From CAKOSP01 sp964549115 (GTDB lineage: Bacteria; Bacillota_I; Bacilli_A; RF39; UBA660): a stretch of DNA of 15,393 bases. Numbering within the stretch: the stretch's first letter is position 1; every line of letters starts with the position of its first letter. The notes below the pieces were generated by a model. The model was not told where the DNA came from and did no database searches. It worked only from the letters and a program-made list of their open reading frames with translations. Made by a program: the position numbers and the translations under genes. The stretch is taken from positions 1 to 15,393 of the forward strand of contig CAZJTX010000017.1 in NCBI GenBank assembly GCA_964549115.1, given 5' to 3'. Below, one piece after another: positions 13,150 through 15,393 of the stretch.

Positions 13150-14010
13150 ATGAAGAATATAGACAATATAGATAAATCATTATTAATTACTTTAGTTGTA
13201 ATCTTAGTCCTTGTAGGGTCATCTAGTAGTTATTTTTATAGTAAATATAATAAAAGAAAAAAAGAAGTGGAAATAAAGGTCAACAATAAAGATAAAATTG
13301 ACAAAGCTTTTGAAGAATCAAAAGAAGTAACATTAAATGGAAATAAACATACCATAAAGCTTAAATATCATTATGTTGAAAATATAGATGCCACAGAGGA
13401 AGAAGGAAAAGATTGTGAATACTTTAAATTCAGAGTAGGAGTCAACATGTTTTTCGACGATATAAACATTACAGAGATTAGTAAACATAATAAAAATCAA
13501 ACATTATACTTTGATGGAAATAATAAAGCTACATTAGAGGACGTTCAAAAACATGTTAGAAACAATTCCTTAATGCAAAATATAGATATTAAAACTATAA
13601 AAGGTAAGGACAAAAAAGAATATTTATTTGTATCAATGGAAGCAAGACTAGGACAATCCCCAGCATCACCAAACTTTCAATTACCAATCATATTAAACGA
13701 AAAAGGTGAAATTGTATTTGATTTAATTAATGTTAGTAGCTTCGAACATAGTTATTATCTCGTTAATGAGGACTTAGCCGACATATATTTCTCAGCAGAC
13801 GGTGATTATAAAGGATATTATTTGAATGAGAAAAAAGGATATACAGAAATTAATTATTTAGCGGTTAAAAAATATGCCGAGAGTAGTAATAAGGAGTTAA
13901 TCAATTATAGTGCTTATCAAATTAATCTTATAATAAATAACAACGAAGCAATAATAGAAGAACAACGTTTGGGGTCTTATCACGTACAATGGAATACAAG
14001 TTGGTATTAA
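13150..14010 (+). CDS. Single-pass membrane protein, paralogue family member B
   Basis: It has 286 residues and the same plan as its neighbours: a membrane helix at about 10-24, the juxtamembrane SYFYSKYNKRKKE (27-39), and an extracytoplasmic part with TLNGNKHTIKLKYHYV (61-76), YFKFRVGVNMFFDDINITEISK (91-112), ATLEDVQKHVRNNSLM, IDIKTIKGKDKKEYLF (145-160), ILNEKGEIVFDL (181-192) and GYYLNEKKGYTEINYL. The last residues (YHVQWNTSWY) are not shared. ATG 13150 has GGAGG at 13141-13145, directly after the stop of member A, so A and B are one operon. Function unknown. The sequences are clearly diverged, so the duplication is old and not an assembly effect. Confidence 0.88.
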   Translation: MKNIDNIDKSLLITLVVILVLVGSSSSYFYSKYNKRKKEVEIKVNNKDKIDKAFEESKEVTLNGNKHTIKLKYHYVENIDATEEEGKDCEYFKFRVGVNMFFDDINITEISKHNKNQTLYFDGNNKATLEDVQKHVRNNSLMQNIDIKTIKGKDKKEYLFVSMEARLGQSPASPNFQLPIILNEKGEIVFDLINVSSFEHSYYLVNEDLADIYFSADGDYKGYYLNEKKGYTEINYLAVKKYAESSNKELINYSAYQINLIINNNEAIIEEQRLGSYHVQWNTSWY

Positions 14011-14024
14011 TTATTGTGAAATAA

Positions 14025-14053
14025 TTGTGTATTGCTAGTTATTAGTTTATAAT
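14025..14053 (+). promoter_or_regulatory. Probable promoter before the DUF4870-like gene
   Basis: TTGTGT (14025-14030), 17 bases, TATAAT (14048-14053), followed by AGGAGG (14060-14065). A small A/T-only stem (14009-14026) lies upstream but has no T run, so I do not call it a terminator. Confidence 0.6.
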
Positions 14054-14071
14054 GAACTTAGGAGGTAGAAC

Positions 14072-14485
14072 ATGAAGGATAAACCGAAAAACACAAAAGA
14101 CGTAAAAACTTTTTCTAAAAAAGAAATTGAAGATGGAAAAGGAATGGCTATATTAAGTTATATCTTGCCTTTTATACCTTATTTTGTGGAAAAAGAAAAC
14201 AAATATGTTAAGTATCACGCTAGACAAGGAATGGACTTATTAGTTGTTGGAATTGGATTTTCAATCATCTCTACAATATTAAGAAATGTCATTAAAGTTC
14301 AAAAAAATTGTGGTGCATGGTTTGGAATACCAATACCTTGTAAGGTTACACCTTGGTGGGTGTCGTATCCATTAGGGTTAATTTCTCTGGGATTATTTGC
14401 ACTAGCAATAATGGGTTTAGTTAATGCTATTAACGGAAAAGCTAAACCATTACCATTATTTGAGAACTTTAAAATATTTAAATAA
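14072..14485 (+). CDS. Small DUF4870/Tic20-like membrane protein
   Basis: It has 137 residues. After a charged, lysine-rich N terminus (1-24) come hydrophobic segments at about 25-38, 53-70 and 95-117. The motif PYFVEKENKYVKYHARQGMDLLVVG (from 35) matches the pattern of DUF4870-type proteins, in which a charged turn and H-A-x-Q-G lie before a helix; these proteins are widespread and of unknown function. Between the second and third helices are two cysteines (CGAWFGIPIPC) that could form a disulphide if that loop is outside. ATG 14072 has AGGAGG (14060-14065). It is 18 bases before the next gene and lies among three paralogues, so it may be cotranscribed with the last one and work with it; that is inference. 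Confidence 0.8.
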   Translation: MKDKPKNTKDVKTFSKKEIEDGKGMAILSYILPFIPYFVEKENKYVKYHARQGMDLLVVGIGFSIISTILRNVIKVQKNCGAWFGIPIPCKVTPWWVSYPLGLISLGLFALAIMGLVNAINGKAKPLPLFENFKIFK

Positions 14486-14503
14486 TAAAAAGGAGGAATT
14501 ATT

Positions 14504-15388
14504 ATGAACAAGACATCAAAGATACTAATTGTATTATTAGTAGTCTTCATTTTAGGAGGGGCTGGTACTAGTTATTACTTTTATTCAAAGTATAACGACA
14601 CCAAAAAAGAGTTAGACCTTCTAAAAAAAGAAAATGAGACTATTGAACAAGAAAAAGAAGAGGTTTCAACCGGCAATGTTTTAATAGACGGCGAAGTTAT
14701 AACCGAGGATTCAAGCGAAGGAGAAACAGTGTTGTTTGATATGAATGGTAAACAACATAGATTAAGCTTTAAATATAGTTATGTTAGTAGTCCTAGTGGA
14801 TATAATCCGGAAGACACAGCATATTATTATAGTTACAAAGTAAAGGTGGATGTATTTTTAGACGAAATAAACATTACTGAATTAAGCGAAAGCATTAAAG
14901 ATTTGTATGTTTATGTAGAAATCAAAGATAAAACAGAAGAAGAAGTTAGAAATTATTTATCAACTATTTCATTAATGGAAGAATACGATCTTCAAGTAAT
15001 TAAAGGATTGGATAACAAAGAATATTTATTTATAAATTTATTAGAACATAGAGAAGATAATGGAAAAGATTCTAAGTCATTGGTTATAAATTCAGAGGGG
15101 AAAGTTGTATATGAAATATTAGATAAAATTAACTTTACTGTAGGTTTCATTCTAATTGATCCGGCAGAACAAGTTCTATTTGGATATAAAGGATATCACA
15201 TAGTCATGAATAATAATAACCAACACGAAATTATAGCTCTTACTTACAAAAAGAAAGAAAGTGGTGGGGATGAATACATTGGATATCACGATGCTTTTAA
15301 ATCAACCATTACAATTTCTAATGATGAACCAAATGTTAATGAAACTCCACTAGATATAGTATTATATGAACCATACATGGAATGGTAA
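14504..15388 (+). CDS. Single-pass membrane protein, paralogue family member C
   Basis: It has 294 residues. A membrane helix at about 7-22 is followed by the juxtamembrane SYYFYSKYNDTKKE (23-36) and then a heptad-like charged stretch (about 33-55) that may be a short coiled coil. The conserved part has FDMNGKQHRLSFKYSYV (78-94), YYYSYKVKVDVFLDEINITELS (107-128), YDLQVIKGLDNKEYLFIN (161-178) and VINSEGKVVYEI (194-205), in line with members A and B. The end (YEPYMEW) is not conserved. ATG 14504 has AAGGAGG (14490-14496). The stop TAA is five bases before the window end, so further members could follow. Function unknown; an exported, membrane-anchored protein is the best description. Confidence 0.88.
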   Translation: MNKTSKILIVLLVVFILGGAGTSYYFYSKYNDTKKELDLLKKENETIEQEKEEVSTGNVLIDGEVITEDSSEGETVLFDMNGKQHRLSFKYSYVSSPSGYNPEDTAYYYSYKVKVDVFLDEINITELSESIKDLYVYVEIKDKTEEEVRNYLSTISLMEEYDLQVIKGLDNKEYLFINLLEHREDNGKDSKSLVINSEGKVVYEILDKINFTVGFILIDPAEQVLFGYKGYHIVMNNNNQHEIIALTYKKKESGGDEYIGYHDAFKSTITISNDEPNVNETPLDIVLYEPYMEW

Positions 15389-15393
15389 TAACA

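Noticed and set aside
14009..14026. Inverted repeat AATTATT-GTGA-AATAATT after paralogue B
   Set aside because: A/T-only stem without a T run; it overlaps the -35 of the next promoter, so I do not call it a terminator.
1..15393. tRNA, rRNA, CRISPR array, insertion sequence or prophage
   Set aside because: None was seen on either strand; the only repeats are the rplK 36-bp repeat and the gap-flanking duplicate.

Overview
The window looks like a stretch of chromosome from an anaerobic, very AT-rich Bacillota, most likely a wall-bearing relative of the Bacilli/Mollicutes as found in gut metagenomes. The signs are Bacillus-type ribosomal proteins (S12 aligns with the long Firmicute form), strong AGGAGG ribosome binding sites, sigma-A style promoters, a pyruvate:ferredoxin oxidoreductase (anaerobe) and a FemAB-type peptidoglycan bridge enzyme (cell wall present). 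Sixteen stop codons are visible, 15 TAA and 1 TAG; every tryptophan codon I checked is TGG and no TGA interrupts a gene, so the standard bacterial code fits. The sequence is a draft scaffold with three 100-N gaps.

Layout. (1) 1-2829, minus strand: enolase followed after a single base by the N-terminal half of pyruvate:ferredoxin oxidoreductase, a two-gene unit for the end of glycolysis and pyruvate oxidation. (2) 2886-3529, minus: an HdeD/DUF308-like membrane protein with its own promoter and terminator. (3) 3497-4232: a 736-bp extremely AT-rich intergenic region with no credible gene but with stem-loops, including a compact three-hairpin candidate RNA on the minus strand ending in a good terminator. 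(4) 4233-5063, plus: FemAB-like transferase interrupted by a gap, closed by a bidirectional terminator facing tuf. (5) 5087-12029, minus: a long translation block in the order rplK-rplA-rplJ-rplL-(38-aa membrane peptide)-rpsL-rpsG-fusA-tuf. This is the classical rplKAJL plus str operon, but without rpoB and rpoC, which normally lie between the two halves. Internal promoters precede rplJ (perfect consensus), the small peptide and tuf, and leader RNAs precede rplK and rplJ. (6) 12194-15388, plus, divergent from rplK: three tandem paralogues of an unrecognised single-pass membrane protein family, with a small DUF4870-like membrane protein between the second and third.

The central block makes the ribosomal L1/L10/L12 stalks, two small-subunit proteins and the two elongation factors that bind at the stalk. 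Most unusual points: L11 with a 66-residue acidic, partly repetitive C-terminal tail; isoleucine in place of the near-invariant proline in the S12 KDLPGV loop; the paralogue cluster; the candidate structured RNA near 3536-3632; and a 30-bp exact duplication on both sides of the gap between fusA and tuf, which looks like an unmerged contig overlap.
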